Assembly (NCBI RefSeq): GCF_015207655.1 | Contig: NZ_JADEWN010000002.1 | Span: forward strand, 62,001-126,000 | Direction of reading: 5' to 3' | Origin: Gloeocapsopsis crepidinum LEGE 06123 | GTDB taxonomy: Bacteria > Cyanobacteriota > Cyanobacteriia > Cyanobacteriales > Chroococcidiopsidaceae | Length of the DNA stretch: 64,000 bases | Shown here: piece after piece, positions 37,805 through 46,274 of the stretch | How positions within the stretch are numbered: position 1 is the first letter of the stretch | Layout: each line of letters begins with the position of its first letter | The notes under the pieces: model-generated | What the model was told of the DNA's origin: nothing | The model's input: only the letters and a program-made list of their open reading frames with translations | The model's database searches: none | Position numbers and translations under genes: made by a program

Positions 37805-39325
37805 TCAAATAAATTTGCTATAAAAATTGTCAGTTTTGGTTACTGTGCTCAAATAGCTTTGAATATTTCCCTTTTTTAAAAAAGAGATATCTTGATGATT
37901 TTTGATACTTTGATAGATGCGATCGCTTAATTGTTCAACTATATAGGCAGTGAAACACTTTTTTTGAATAATCTGAGGGGCATTACTATCTATAATGTTT
38001 CGTCGTTGCAGAAAAGCGATCGCATCCAAAATTTCTAAGTTTGAAGCGTCGAGTGGTATTTCGCTTTGTAAATTTGAGACTAAATTAGACTGAGGGTTTA
38101 GTGTCAGCCAGTACAAGACTTGTTCTTCTAGCACAGATAAACGAGATAACTGCTGAGCGATAACTTCTCTCATATCGCTAAAAATAATATTTCCCTGCGC
38201 TATAAGTTTGGCGATATTATTAGCAAATACATCTTGAACTACTGTCGCAGCAATTTTAATAAATAAGGGATTACCAGAATAGTAATCAACAAGAAAGTGG
38301 CATTCTTCTTCGGAGAAATTGACAATTCCTTTAACTTGCAGAATTGAAGCAACCTCAGTACAACTGAGTCCTGAAATTTTTAATACTCGCACTGGTAAGG
38401 CGGCACCTTGGATAGCTGCAATCTCATGAGGCTGTTCTCGGCTAGTAAAAACTAAGCAGCTTTGATGTGAAGATTCTCCAAGACGTCGAATGAACTCGGC
38501 ATAGCCTTGATAGCCTTCGATATATTTAAAAGAGCGATCGCCAGTATCTAAAAGATCCTCAAGACCATCAAGTACAATCAGGCAACGAAAAGCGCGGAGA
38601 TATTGTAAAAGCTGCGAAATTTGAGCGTGGGTATCTTTAGCAGGGGAAATTGATTCAGTCGCAAAAAACTGCAGCAGTTGCTCTAATATATCTTCTATGC
38701 GTGGTGCGAAGCAGAGCGATCGCCAAATAACATATTGAAAATGTCCTTGAACTTGTTCAGCAATTTTTACTGATAAAGCTGTTTTACCAATACCACCCAT
38801 GCCTAGTAGGGCAACAATGCGACACCGATCGTCAACAATCCATTGCTGTAGCGATCGCAGTTCTTGATTTCGTCCGTAAAAAATTTGAGCATCAATTGCT
38901 TCGCCCCAATCTTGTTTGGGCGTTGTCACGATATTATCCAAGTGTTGATTTGGCAGCGGAGTAGATGCATCATTTATCTTGGCAGTTAAATTTCTATATC
39001 CCGCCTTTTCTAGTAGTTGAGCGACGCGACTCCAATTTTGGATTTTAACAGAGTCTCCTGTTTGAAAACTCAACATCTCTTCTATATACTTATATAATCC
39101 ATTTGATAAATAAACTCTGACTGTACTGCTACTACGGTTTTGATAAATAATGCTGGCTATCTCTGCTGGACTGTAGCCACACAGTAATCCTCTAAGCAAT
39201 GATCTTTCTACAGCAGTCAAAGACTTTTCCTTTGCTTTGGCTAAATCCATGTACAGCTTGTCTAAATTCCAGAGTTCTTCTGCGGCTGTAAATTGTGACT
39301 CTACTAGCTTTGTTTTAGAGTGCAT
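37805..39325 (-). CDS. Short STAND/NB-ARC ATPase with N-terminal effector-associated domain
   Basis: A 506-residue signal-transduction ATPase. Residues 1-115 are a helical N-terminal domain of the kind found before NB-ARC in many cyanobacterial proteins (LTAVERSLLRGLLCGYSPAEIASIIYQ, HTH-like). NB-ARC follows: Walker A GMGGIGKT at 175-182, Walker B LIVLDGLEDLLD near 255-265, TSREQPHE sensor region, and GNPLFIKI of the GxP motif. Usually a long WD40 or TPR sensor follows; here the protein stops soon after the winged-helix part (SDRIYQSIKNH). It may need a partner or be a truncated relative. Three TAACGATT sites lie upstream. Confidence 0.88.
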   Translation of the reverse strand: MHSKTKLVESQFTAAEELWNLDKLYMDLAKAKEKSLTAVERSLLRGLLCGYSPAEIASIIYQNRSSSTVRVYLSNGLYKYIEEMLSFQTGDSVKIQNWSRVAQLLEKAGYRNLTAKINDASTPLPNQHLDNIVTTPKQDWGEAIDAQIFYGRNQELRSLQQWIVDDRCRIVALLGMGGIGKTALSVKIAEQVQGHFQYVIWRSLCFAPRIEDILEQLLQFFATESISPAKDTHAQISQLLQYLRAFRCLIVLDGLEDLLDTGDRSFKYIEGYQGYAEFIRRLGESSHQSCLVFTSREQPHEIAAIQGAALPVRVLKISGLSCTEVASILQVKGIVNFSEEECHFLVDYYSGNPLFIKIAATVVQDVFANNIAKLIAQGNIIFSDMREVIAQQLSRLSVLEEQVLYWLTLNPQSNLVSNLQSEIPLDASNLEILDAIAFLQRRNIIDSNAPQIIQKKCFTAYIVEQLSDRIYQSIKNHQDISFLKKGNIQSYLSTVTKTDNFYSKFI

Positions 39326-39672
39326 TTTTTCATTAACTTTTAATTTCTGTTGCTACACAATAACAATGTAGTTGATTTTTTTTAACGATTAACAGCGTTA
39401 AGCTAACGATTTACATAACGATTGTTAGGTGATAAATTACTTATAACTTAGTTATCTTTGGCTTAATTGATTATCTGATTATTGAAACTTTATCAATTCT
39501 TGTACGTCACAACATGATAGGGTTTGCCTTGCGCTCAAGCAAAGTCTAACTTTAATTACTTGTGTTGCTAACGCTACTATGCCTAACTTGAACTCCAACG
39601 ATCAATAAGTACAAATCTTTGTTAGTTCGTAGGTAGTTCCACCCTTCAGGTGTTATGGATGAGGTTTAAAGC
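39326..39672. promoter_or_regulatory. Divergent intergenic region with three TAACGATT motifs
   Basis: TAACGATT occurs at 39383-39390, 39404-39411 and 39416-39423, all in one orientation, 58-98 bases upstream of the STAND gene and about 250-290 bases upstream of the small 70-aa gene. They may be operator sites. No other gene is seen in this 347-base gap. Confidence 0.4.
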
Positions 39673-39885
39673 ATGGCTTTGATTCGTGAACTAGTGCAGA
39701 AGACACTAAAAACTGGCTACTTAACTATTGAAGCAGAGGAACAACTGCGACAATTACTCACAACTCAATACGACCTAGAAGACTTCAATGCTTTCATGGC
39801 ATTACAGGAAGCTGCCATGATGGGTCAAGTCAAGCAAGAATCTCGCGAACGGTTTCAATACACAGCACTTGAGCAATTCACTTAG
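39673..39885 (+). CDS. Small conserved hypothetical protein (70 aa)
   Basis: A 70-codon frame beginning MALIRELVQKTLKTGYLT. It is helical, without cysteines or membrane segment; EEQLRQLLTTQYDLEDFNAF and LQEAAMMGQVKQESRE look like a small helix bundle. I recall similar short proteins in many cyanobacteria, but not a function. A GATGAG sequence lies 10 or so bases before the ATG. Confidence 0.78.
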   Translation: MALIRELVQKTLKTGYLTIEAEEQLRQLLTTQYDLEDFNAFMALQEAAMMGQVKQESRERFQYTALEQFT

Positions 39886-39977
39886 TGCGCTATCTAGCTA
39901 AAATGAACATTAAATTAAGTAAAATTGTGTCCTAGTATGATTAGCGACGCAGTTAACTGCGTCTGATTTAGCATATT

Positions 39978-40658
39978 TTATTTCAAGGGTGAATTATTCT
40001 CATCCTCAAACTCGTCATCCTCAAAGCCCCAATCCTCATTTTCCTCCGTTGTATTTGTCCTACTACCATAAGGTGGCGTAATCACACGATAGTCAGCATC
40101 ATAGATTGATTCAGTCTTACCGACACTGGAGTTTTTTGGTTCGTTAGAACTATATGAGTAAACAGAAGATTGATTGCTGCTAGGATTAGGTCTGACTTCG
40201 TAAGTTTTAGAGTCTTGGATAGTTGTGTCTGGGCGAGATCCTTGCGGCGTTGTGTTTTCTTCAAAATCCCAGTCATCGTCTGTAGAATTATCGCTACTCC
40301 AATCATCAATTGTGTCACTCGTTGTAGACGCGGATGCTGATGAAGATGTAGCACTCGCTGCTGTTGTGTATTCTTGCTTGACAGTACGTTGATTTTGACG
40401 TGGTGGGGTGCGATCGCCAAAACTACGCCGCTTTACTTGGCTTTGAGCGAAATAATTTGACGTTTTGAATAAACCTGCAATCAGTAATGCAGAAAAGGCT
40501 CCAGCAGCTATACTGAGCAAAATCCACACCGCTAGTGGTAGCGCTAGCGATCGCCCACCCAAAAAGACAAGTGGAAGGACGGGGGACCAGTTTTGCAACA
40601 GTAACAAAGTTAGTCCTCCCAACACCACCAATAGCAAAAGTAGTCGCAAAACAGGCAT
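39978..40658 (-). CDS. LapA-like (DUF1049) membrane protein with acidic tail
   Basis: A 226-residue protein. The first 65 residues hold two membrane helices with the LapA/DUF1049 pattern (LLLLQNWSPVLPLVFLGG, then ALPLAVWILLSIAAGAFSALL). The remainder is low-complexity, rich in Ser, Thr, Asn, Asp, Glu, with repeated DDW/DWDFEE/DWGFEDDEFEDE-like segments, and would be cytoplasmic. It lies 38 bases after ubiX in the same direction. Function of this form in cyanobacteria is unknown. Confidence 0.85.
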   Translation of the reverse strand: MPVLRLLLLLVVLGGLTLLLLQNWSPVLPLVFLGGRSLALPLAVWILLSIAAGAFSALLIAGLFKTSNYFAQSQVKRRSFGDRTPPRQNQRTVKQEYTTAASATSSSASASTTSDTIDDWSSDNSTDDDWDFEENTTPQGSRPDTTIQDSKTYEVRPNPSSNQSSVYSYSSNEPKNSSVGKTESIYDADYRVITPPYGSRTNTTEENEDWGFEDDEFEDENNSPLK

Positions 40659-40696
40659 AGTTTTAGGTGATAGGGTACTACCCTTCTATTTTCGCT

Positions 40697-41410
40697 CTAA
40701 TCACGTCCCTGCCATCGTTGAATAGGAATACAATCAATATCAAGCTGATCCAAAGCACGGGCAACAACAAAATCAACTAAATCTTCAATTGTTTGCGGTT
40801 TGTGGTACCAAGCCGGAATTGCAGGAACAATTCTTGCACCAGCTTCAGCAAGCATTGTTAAGTTTCTTAAGTGAATTAAACTAAAAGGAGTTTCACGCGG
40901 TACAAGAACCAATTTGCGTCCTTCTTTTAGTTGCACGTCTGATGCCCGCTCAAGCAAGTCTGAACTCAGCCCAGCCGCAAGCTTAGCTACAGTACTCATA
41001 CTACAGGGAAGGACAACCATACCGAGAGTGCGGTAGGAGCCGCTGGCAATATTAGCTCCCACATCGCCCCAGTGGTGACAGCAGAGTTTTCCTTGTTCCA
41101 CACCAACACCAGCTTGCTGCCGCCAGAACTGCTCTTGCTGCAAAGGTTCTACTGGCATCCGGATATTTTGCTCAGCTTGCCAAACCATGTACGTTGATTT
41201 AGAAGCAACGAGTTCGACTGCGTATTCAGCAGCTAAGAGAAACTTGAGCGCACGAACAGCATAAATTAACCCTGATGCTCCAGAAACTCCTAAGATCAGG
41301 GGTGAGGGGGAGCCAGTGTCGTGCGGAGGTGTCCTCCGTTGAGACGACTGGCGTTGAGTGGTGAGTGGTGAGTGATTAGACACAAGATTATTGGGTTTAC
41401 TCCTCGTCAA
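40697..41410 (-). CDS. ubiX: Flavin prenyltransferase UbiX
   Basis: A protein of up to 237 residues that prenylates FMN to make the UbiD cofactor, needed for quinone-type decarboxylations. Seen: LILGVSGASGLIYAVRALKFL, PCSMSTVAKLAAGLSSDLLERASDV, LVPRETPFSLIHLRNL, and AGARIVPAIPAWYHKP. The N-terminal 38 residues before LILGVSG are unusual: they are encoded by the second copy of the palindromic repeat plus filler. The only starts are TTG at 41410, which overlaps the upstream RNB-family gene by 14 bases, and GTG at 41383; neither is well placed for a ribosome-binding site. The true start is unresolved. Confidence 0.92.
   Translation of the reverse strand: MTRSKPNNLVSNHSPLTTQRQSSQRRTPPHDTGSPSPLILGVSGASGLIYAVRALKFLLAAEYAVELVASKSTYMVWQAEQNIRMPVEPLQQEQFWRQQAGVGVEQGKLCCHHWGDVGANIASGSYRTLGMVVLPCSMSTVAKLAAGLSSDLLERASDVQLKEGRKLVLVPRETPFSLIHLRNLTMLAEAGARIVPAIPAWYHKPQTIEDLVDFVVARALDQLDIDCIPIQRWQGRD
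41299..41352 (-). repeat. Palindromic repeat, copy B, within 5' end of ubiX
   Basis: On the minus strand: GCCAGT ... ACTGGC outer stem, CGGAGG/CCTCCG inner stem with ACA loop, then TCCCCCTCACCCC. Compared with copy A (31688-31742), both stems keep pairing despite base changes. Confidence 0.8.
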
Positions 41411-43781
41411 GATAAAAATCAGAATCGGAATTAAGATCTTCCAAATCAGAATTAAAATCGTCGTCGTTATCTTCTAGCAAACCCTCATCTTGGAGCAGAT
41501 CGCCTTCAGCGTCACCATTGACTGTGACTAAATCAATTTGTTGGCGGTAGTAGTCTACATTTTTCACTTGGACAGCAACGCGATCGCCTAAGCGGTAAGC
41601 AGTACGACTTTTACGACCAAAGAGTGCTTGTTGCCGCGCGCGATACTCATACCAATCATCTTTGAGCGAGCTAACATGAACTAACCCTTCAACGCGTAGT
41701 TGTTTGCCATTAGCATCTGGAACCGTAATTTCTACAAAAAAGCCGTAGGATTGAACACCAGTGATCAACCCTTGAAAAACTTCTCCAGTCCGCTGTTTCA
41801 TTAATTGTGCTTTTTGCAACCCAGCGAGATCTTCTTCGGCTTCTTGGACTTCTTTTTCGCGATCGTTCAGTTGCACAACAAGTCTGGCAAGATCTGTTTC
41901 TAACTCTTGCTGAATATCTGGTGGTAAGACATTCCACGTGACATTACCGTGAGCAGAACTATGTCGTAGGTTCACCCGCTCTTTGGCTCGTGTTGTCCGG
42001 CGATCGCGTCCTTGTTCAAATAAGGTGTGTAATACGCGCTGCAATAGTAAATCAGCATAACGCCATAAAGGCGAATTTCCTCGAGCGTAAGTTGGCAAGG
42101 CTAAACCAAAGTGCCGTTGGGGAGCAACGCTGTAAACACTTGGCTTAAGTGTCGCTTGCAGAAGATATGTCAGTACTTGCTCAGAGTCAGGTACTTGCGC
42201 AAATTGCTCGGTAAACGCTTGAAAGTCAGCCGATGAAATATTGTCTTCTTGCTCAAGTTGCAGTTCTACACCTAGATTGCTTGCCAACTTGATCATCTCC
42301 TGCACATCTTCAGAATCAGGAGCAGGTTGACTGCGATAGATTGCAGGAATTTCCAAAGTTTGTAGATGTTGTGCGATCGCCTGATTTCCTAACAACAGCA
42401 ACTCAGTTAGTAACGATTTCACTGGCGCGTCATCGGCAACAACCACTCCCAATGACCCCTCATCGTAGTAGGGGTAATCTTCTTGAGGTAGTTTTAGTTC
42501 AAAGCTACCACGTTGATGCCTTTGAGTTTGTGCTGCTTGGCTAATAGCAGATAGCTGGCGGATCAGTTCAACAACTGCGGTGGGTAACTCATCAGACGTC
42601 GGCTCAGTTGGTTCCTGTTGACCATTGAGTGCTGCTTGTTGTGCTTTGATAATGGCTTGTGTTTGTTGTTCGCTGATTTGTTGATCGACCGCGATTACCG
42701 TAGGTTGAATCTCAAACTCAACGATTTGTCCAGTATTAGAGTCAAGAATAAGCAGTACAGACATCGCTAATCTGTCGCTACCCGCTATCAATGAGCAGCG
42801 TTCTTGAACAGCTTCAGGAAACAGTGGTAATACTGTGTCTCTTAAGTAAACACTGCTACCTCGTTTGAGGGCTTCTTTATCTAAAGGTGAATCGGGTAAG
42901 ATGTAATGAGCAACATCTGTGATGTGAATTCCTAAGCGCCATCTTCCTTCTGAAGTTTTTTCTAAAGTCAAAGCATTTTCAATGCAGGCAGCGTCTGCTC
43001 TTTCTTGGGTGACGATCGCTATTGTGAGGAGCGATCGCAAATCGAGTCGCTGTTTAATTTCAGTTTTGGTGATTTGACTTGGCAAGTTGGCAGCTGCAGC
43101 TAGTAAATTTTCACTAAAACTGCGTGGCAGATCGTGCTTACAGCAAACTAAGTCAATATCCGCAGCTGCTTCTGCACTTCCGCCCAGAACCTGTACCACT
43201 CGACCTAGTGGTGGCGACTGTCCTAACGGATAGCGCAAGATTTCGACATGAATGAGATGTTCAATTGCTTCTGTTAAGTTGATATCGCTCGGTACTAAAT
43301 CAATTTCAAATAATAGTCTGTCATCTAGAGGAACTGCACGAAAGCCTTTTTCAGTTTGTTTTAACCGTGCGAGTAAGCTGTGGTTAGCACGTTCTAAAAT
43401 TAAGCGAACTTCTCCTTCAGGACTGCGACGGCGGCTACCTTCTTTTGTCAGTCGCACCAAAACGCGATCGCCATTCCATGCCGTACTTAAATGGCTTTCG
43501 CGGATATAAATATCTTCTGCGCCCTCTTCGTCTTGGATGGCAAAGCAAAATCCCTTACTCGAACAGCGGAGTTTGGCTTCGATAACTCCTTCTTCGGGTA
43601 GGCGTCGATACTTACCGCGTTCTTTAGCTAAAATGCCAATTTTTTCGAGGACTTCCAAGGTAATATGTAGCTTCGTTAGACTAGTGTCTTCGAGACAATC
43701 TAATTTTTTCTCTAGTACCTTGGCAGCGACTAATTTATCATCATGAAAATTCGCAAGTAATGTAGCGATTGAAAATTCCAT
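41397..43781 (-). CDS. RNase II/R (RNB) family protein with replaced catalytic aspartates
   Basis: A 794-residue protein with RNase R layout: helical N-terminus; cold-shock domain about 65-115 (EAKLRCSSKGFCFAIQD); second OB region; RNB domain about 245-600 (HITDVAHYILPDSPLDKEA, RGSSVYLRDTVLPLFP); S1 domain near 665-745 (GEVFQGLITGVQSYGFFVEI); and an acidic Asp/Glu-rich tail. The RNB active-site segment reads VTQERADAACIENALT where E. coli RNase R has VTIDGEDARDFDDAV. Aligned without gaps, the four magnesium-binding aspartates become E260, C266, E268 and N269. The later SPIRRY-type motif is SPLWRY. It is probably inactive as a nuclease or works differently. Co-directional with ubiX. Confidence 0.9.
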   Translation of the reverse strand: MEFSIATLLANFHDDKLVAAKVLEKKLDCLEDTSLTKLHITLEVLEKIGILAKERGKYRRLPEEGVIEAKLRCSSKGFCFAIQDEEGAEDIYIRESHLSTAWNGDRVLVRLTKEGSRRRSPEGEVRLILERANHSLLARLKQTEKGFRAVPLDDRLLFEIDLVPSDINLTEAIEHLIHVEILRYPLGQSPPLGRVVQVLGGSAEAAADIDLVCCKHDLPRSFSENLLAAAANLPSQITKTEIKQRLDLRSLLTIAIVTQERADAACIENALTLEKTSEGRWRLGIHITDVAHYILPDSPLDKEALKRGSSVYLRDTVLPLFPEAVQERCSLIAGSDRLAMSVLLILDSNTGQIVEFEIQPTVIAVDQQISEQQTQAIIKAQQAALNGQQEPTEPTSDELPTAVVELIRQLSAISQAAQTQRHQRGSFELKLPQEDYPYYDEGSLGVVVADDAPVKSLLTELLLLGNQAIAQHLQTLEIPAIYRSQPAPDSEDVQEMIKLASNLGVELQLEQEDNISSADFQAFTEQFAQVPDSEQVLTYLLQATLKPSVYSVAPQRHFGLALPTYARGNSPLWRYADLLLQRVLHTLFEQGRDRRTTRAKERVNLRHSSAHGNVTWNVLPPDIQQELETDLARLVVQLNDREKEVQEAEEDLAGLQKAQLMKQRTGEVFQGLITGVQSYGFFVEITVPDANGKQLRVEGLVHVSSLKDDWYEYRARQQALFGRKSRTAYRLGDRVAVQVKNVDYYRQQIDLVTVNGDAEGDLLQDEGLLEDNDDDFNSDLEDLNSDSDFYLDEE

Positions 43782-44593
43782 TGAGAAAACCGACCTTTGG
43801 TCAAAAAATTATTTGTGTTGTCCTTTGGTGTCATGTGTCGTTGCCTACGCAGCTGTAGCAGCGCTGAGGGAACTTAAGAACAAACTGCAGTTGTTTTACC
43901 TATTTGATAAATACAGGTTCTCTACCCACTTTCTGCAGCTTATGCCTTGATTTCGATTTGCTTGCGGCAGAGTAGCGTTGACATACGATATCAGTGTATT
44001 CCTCTTTGTGAGGAACAGCAGGTACTCCACACATTGGATGCTACAACAATATTAGTGTTATTCACATCCTCAATACCTACAGATGAACCATCGACAGATA
44101 GCAAGCAACACTAACTGCGATGTGAGTTGGCGATGCGCTTGCTGTCCTAGAAGTGAACGGTACACCGGAGTTAAACTCCGGCGGTTGCTAGCTTTACCAG
44201 ATGTGACCTCCGGTAAGCTTTGCTGCAACCACTGCGTTCACCGCATTCCGCGGTCACTGTTCGTTAGACTGCAGTTATGAGTTTAATGATACTGCCGAGC
44301 ATCGTTACCTGATTTGTAGGATTGGTAACACTAAATTCAGCAGCAAGCAGACACCTAAAGAGTGAACCCTACTATATTTTAGATAAGAAATGTACTTAGG
44401 CAAAGGATTTTTCCGGCGATCGCCAAAATAAAACCAAATAAAATAGTAAATAAGGTAATCCGTGCATACTTGGATGAGGTTAAAAGGAAAACCTACAGAC
44501 TTCAAGTGAATTTTTAATCAGACTCAGTTCCAAAGCATGAATTTACTCTCACAAGTTAAACTCTCCTACCTCAAGCAGTAGTTAATCATACTT
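43782..44593. other. 812-bp intergenic region with hairpin cluster
   Basis: Between the divergent RNB-family gene and the dsRBD-like gene. Hairpins: GACAG..CAAGC/GCTTGCTGTC (about 44094-44147); CCGGAGTT-A-AACTCCGG (44165-44181); GGTTGC...GGTAA/TTACC...GCAACC (44183-44230); ACCGC/GCGGT (44240-44254). An upstream TTCCTC/GAGGAA hairpin lies near 43998-44014. The cluster could be a non-coding RNA or REP-like elements. A 65-codon frame at 44083-44280 crosses it but has no supporting evidence. Confidence 0.5.
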
Positions 44594-45427
44594 ATGTTGG
44601 CGCAATTGTTTTTTGCTCGCTATCCTACGGGCAATCTCTTGTCTGAATTAGTCGAGATTTATCAAGGAAAATTTATCGTACAAGCAACCGTTCAAATAGA
44701 TGGCACAACTCGTGTTACAGGTATGGCAGCCGCAGAAACAATTGAACTTGCGGAAGATCAAGCCCGCGAACGAGCTTTACTTGTATTGATGCAACCTGCT
44801 ACTACGACACCAGTATCACCAAGCCTGCTGCAGACGACACCGGACACCGCATCCAAACATCAACCAGAAGCCAAATTAGAATTATCTAATTTACTACACT
44901 CCCCGCAGCACAAAACTGATCGCATTTCTGTAGACTCCCCTACTGCCGCAGCAAGAGAATCAGATCTAGACGTATTGAGCCTCTCAAATATTGACAGCGA
45001 TCAAGCACATCCAGTGTGGAATAATGTTACACCACTGCGAACGCGCGACCAAGAATTTCAGGATGAAACAGCAGTTGCTACAGTCAGTTCGCCGATCGAT
45101 TTATCAGACGCACTGTTAAAAATCGATGTTTTTCTGAAGCGCTTAGGCTGGAGTACGGAGCACGAAAGCGAGTATTTAGAAAGAACTTACAAAAAGCGAT
45201 CGCGTCAATTCTTAACAGAGTCCGAAGTCGTAGAATTCCAAAACTATTTAGAATTACTGGCTAAAACAGGTGATGAAATGAAGCGTCTCAAGTGGAGTGT
45301 GCAACAAGGAAGAGATTATTTACTCCAAACATATAACAAGCGCAAGCGGACTTCATTGACGCATCAAGAGTTACTGGAATTCTTGCAATATTTAGAATCC
45401 CAGCCTTCTTTTCAAGATGTCACTTAA
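44594..45427 (+). CDS. dsRBD-like protein with C-terminal tandem helical repeats
   Basis: A 277-residue protein. Residues about 10-66 look like a double-stranded-RNA-binding fold (NLLSELVEIYQGKFIVQATV, then EDQARERALLVLM). A Ser/Thr/Asp-rich linker follows. The last 100 residues hold two related 40-residue units: RLGWSTEHESEYLERTYKKR and RLKWSVQQGRDYLLQTYNKR, each followed by a helical L-T-x-x-E-x-x-E-F-x-x-Y-L-E segment. I recall this repeat at the C-termini of other cyanobacterial nucleic-acid proteins. Its stop is one base from clpP's stop on the other strand. Function unknown; RNA or DNA binding is inferred. Confidence 0.8.
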   Translation: MLAQLFFARYPTGNLLSELVEIYQGKFIVQATVQIDGTTRVTGMAAAETIELAEDQARERALLVLMQPATTTPVSPSLLQTTPDTASKHQPEAKLELSNLLHSPQHKTDRISVDSPTAAARESDLDVLSLSNIDSDQAHPVWNNVTPLRTRDQEFQDETAVATVSSPIDLSDALLKIDVFLKRLGWSTEHESEYLERTYKKRSRQFLTESEVVEFQNYLELLAKTGDEMKRLKWSVQQGRDYLLQTYNKRKRTSLTHQELLEFLQYLESQPSFQDVT

Positions 45428-45428
45428 A

Positions 45429-46037
45429 CTAACTCGCAACTGCTACAGGACGATTACCAACTGAAGTACGGTTAATGACTTGATCGATGAGTCCGTAGTT
45501 TTGAGCTTCATCGGGAGACATAAAAAAGTCCCGTTCTGTATCTTGCTCGATCCGCTCCATTGGCTGACCTGTGTGCGCTGCCAAATACTCATTAAGACGG
45601 CGCTTGTGGTACAAAATCTCTCTAGCTTGGATTTCAATATCAGTTGCTTGTCCTTGCGCACCTCCCAAGGGTTGGTGAATCATGATGCGAGCATTTGGTA
45701 AACTCATTCGCTTACCTTTAGTACCAGCACTGAGCAGAAAAGCCCCCATACTTGCTGCAAGTCCAGTACAAATCGTACAAACATCCGGTCGAATGTGATT
45801 CATCGTATCAAAAATTCCCATTCCTGCCATTACAGAACCACCAGGAGAGTTGATATACAGATAAATGTCTTTTTCTGAGTCCTCGGCATCAAGAAATAAG
45901 AGTTGGGCAACAATTAAGTTTGCTAAATTGGCATCGATTTGTTGTCCCAAAAAAATAATCCGCTCGCGCAACAATCGAGAGTAAATATCGAAGGCGCGTT
46001 CACCGCGACCTGATTGTTCAATAACAATAGGAATCAT
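45429..46037 (-). CDS. clpP: ATP-dependent Clp protease proteolytic subunit
   Basis: A 202-residue serine protease subunit forming the ClpP barrel. Seen: [21 protein letters not shown], catalytic Ser in [11 protein letters not shown], catalytic His in MIHQPLGG, and Asp in [18 protein letters not shown]. All three catalytic residues are present. It is alone, without clpX or another clpP beside it, as for cyanobacterial ClpP1. The upstream 235 bases are filled with heptamer-type repeats. Confidence 0.96.
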   Translation of the reverse strand: MIPIVIEQSGRGERAFDIYSRLLRERIIFLGQQIDANLANLIVAQLLFLDAEDSEKDIYLYINSPGGSVMAGMGIFDTMNHIRPDVCTICTGLAASMGAFLLSAGTKGKRMSLPNARIMIHQPLGGAQGQATDIEIQAREILYHKRRLNEYLAAHTGQPMERIEQDTERDFFMSPDEAQNYGLIDQVINRTSVGNRPVAVAS

Positions 46038-46104
46038 GCTAAATTTGCTCGTTGTCTTAGCTTTTCTTAATTTTATCGAGAAGATGTCTAGTTTGGGGCA
46101 CAGG

Positions 46105-46235
46105 GGTGAGGGTAAGAGAGTTATGAGTTATGAGTTATGAGTTTTGAATTAAAAGAATTGTTTTAACTCACCCCTCACCCCTCTTAAACTCAAAACTTAA
46201 AACTTTTTCACTAGTCCCACGCTCCTCGCTCCTCT
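46105..46235. repeat. Heptamer-rich intergenic DNA between clpP and YyaL-like gene
   Basis: Repeated GAGTTATGAGTTATGAGTTT, AACTCACCCCTCACCCCTC and ACTCAAAACTTAAAAC-type units. It is the same low-complexity family seen at 27240-27480, 50270-50395 and 59100-59300. Confidence 0.6.
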
Positions 46236-46274
46236 CCGCTAGACTAAGCAAAGACGGCAAATGCAAATAGAATT

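Noticed and set aside
37805-39885. A defence island formed by the STAND ATPase and the small 70-aa gene
   Set aside because: They are divergent, and the neighbours are aroK, argB, a LapA-like gene and ubiX, all housekeeping or structural. There are no nucleases, toxins or mobile-element marks, so a defence system is not supported by context.
44083-44280. 65-codon open frame on the plus strand with several cysteines
   Set aside because: It has no ribosome-binding site, and it runs through a cluster of hairpins whose arms impose the sequence; the cysteines are not in a recognisable motif.
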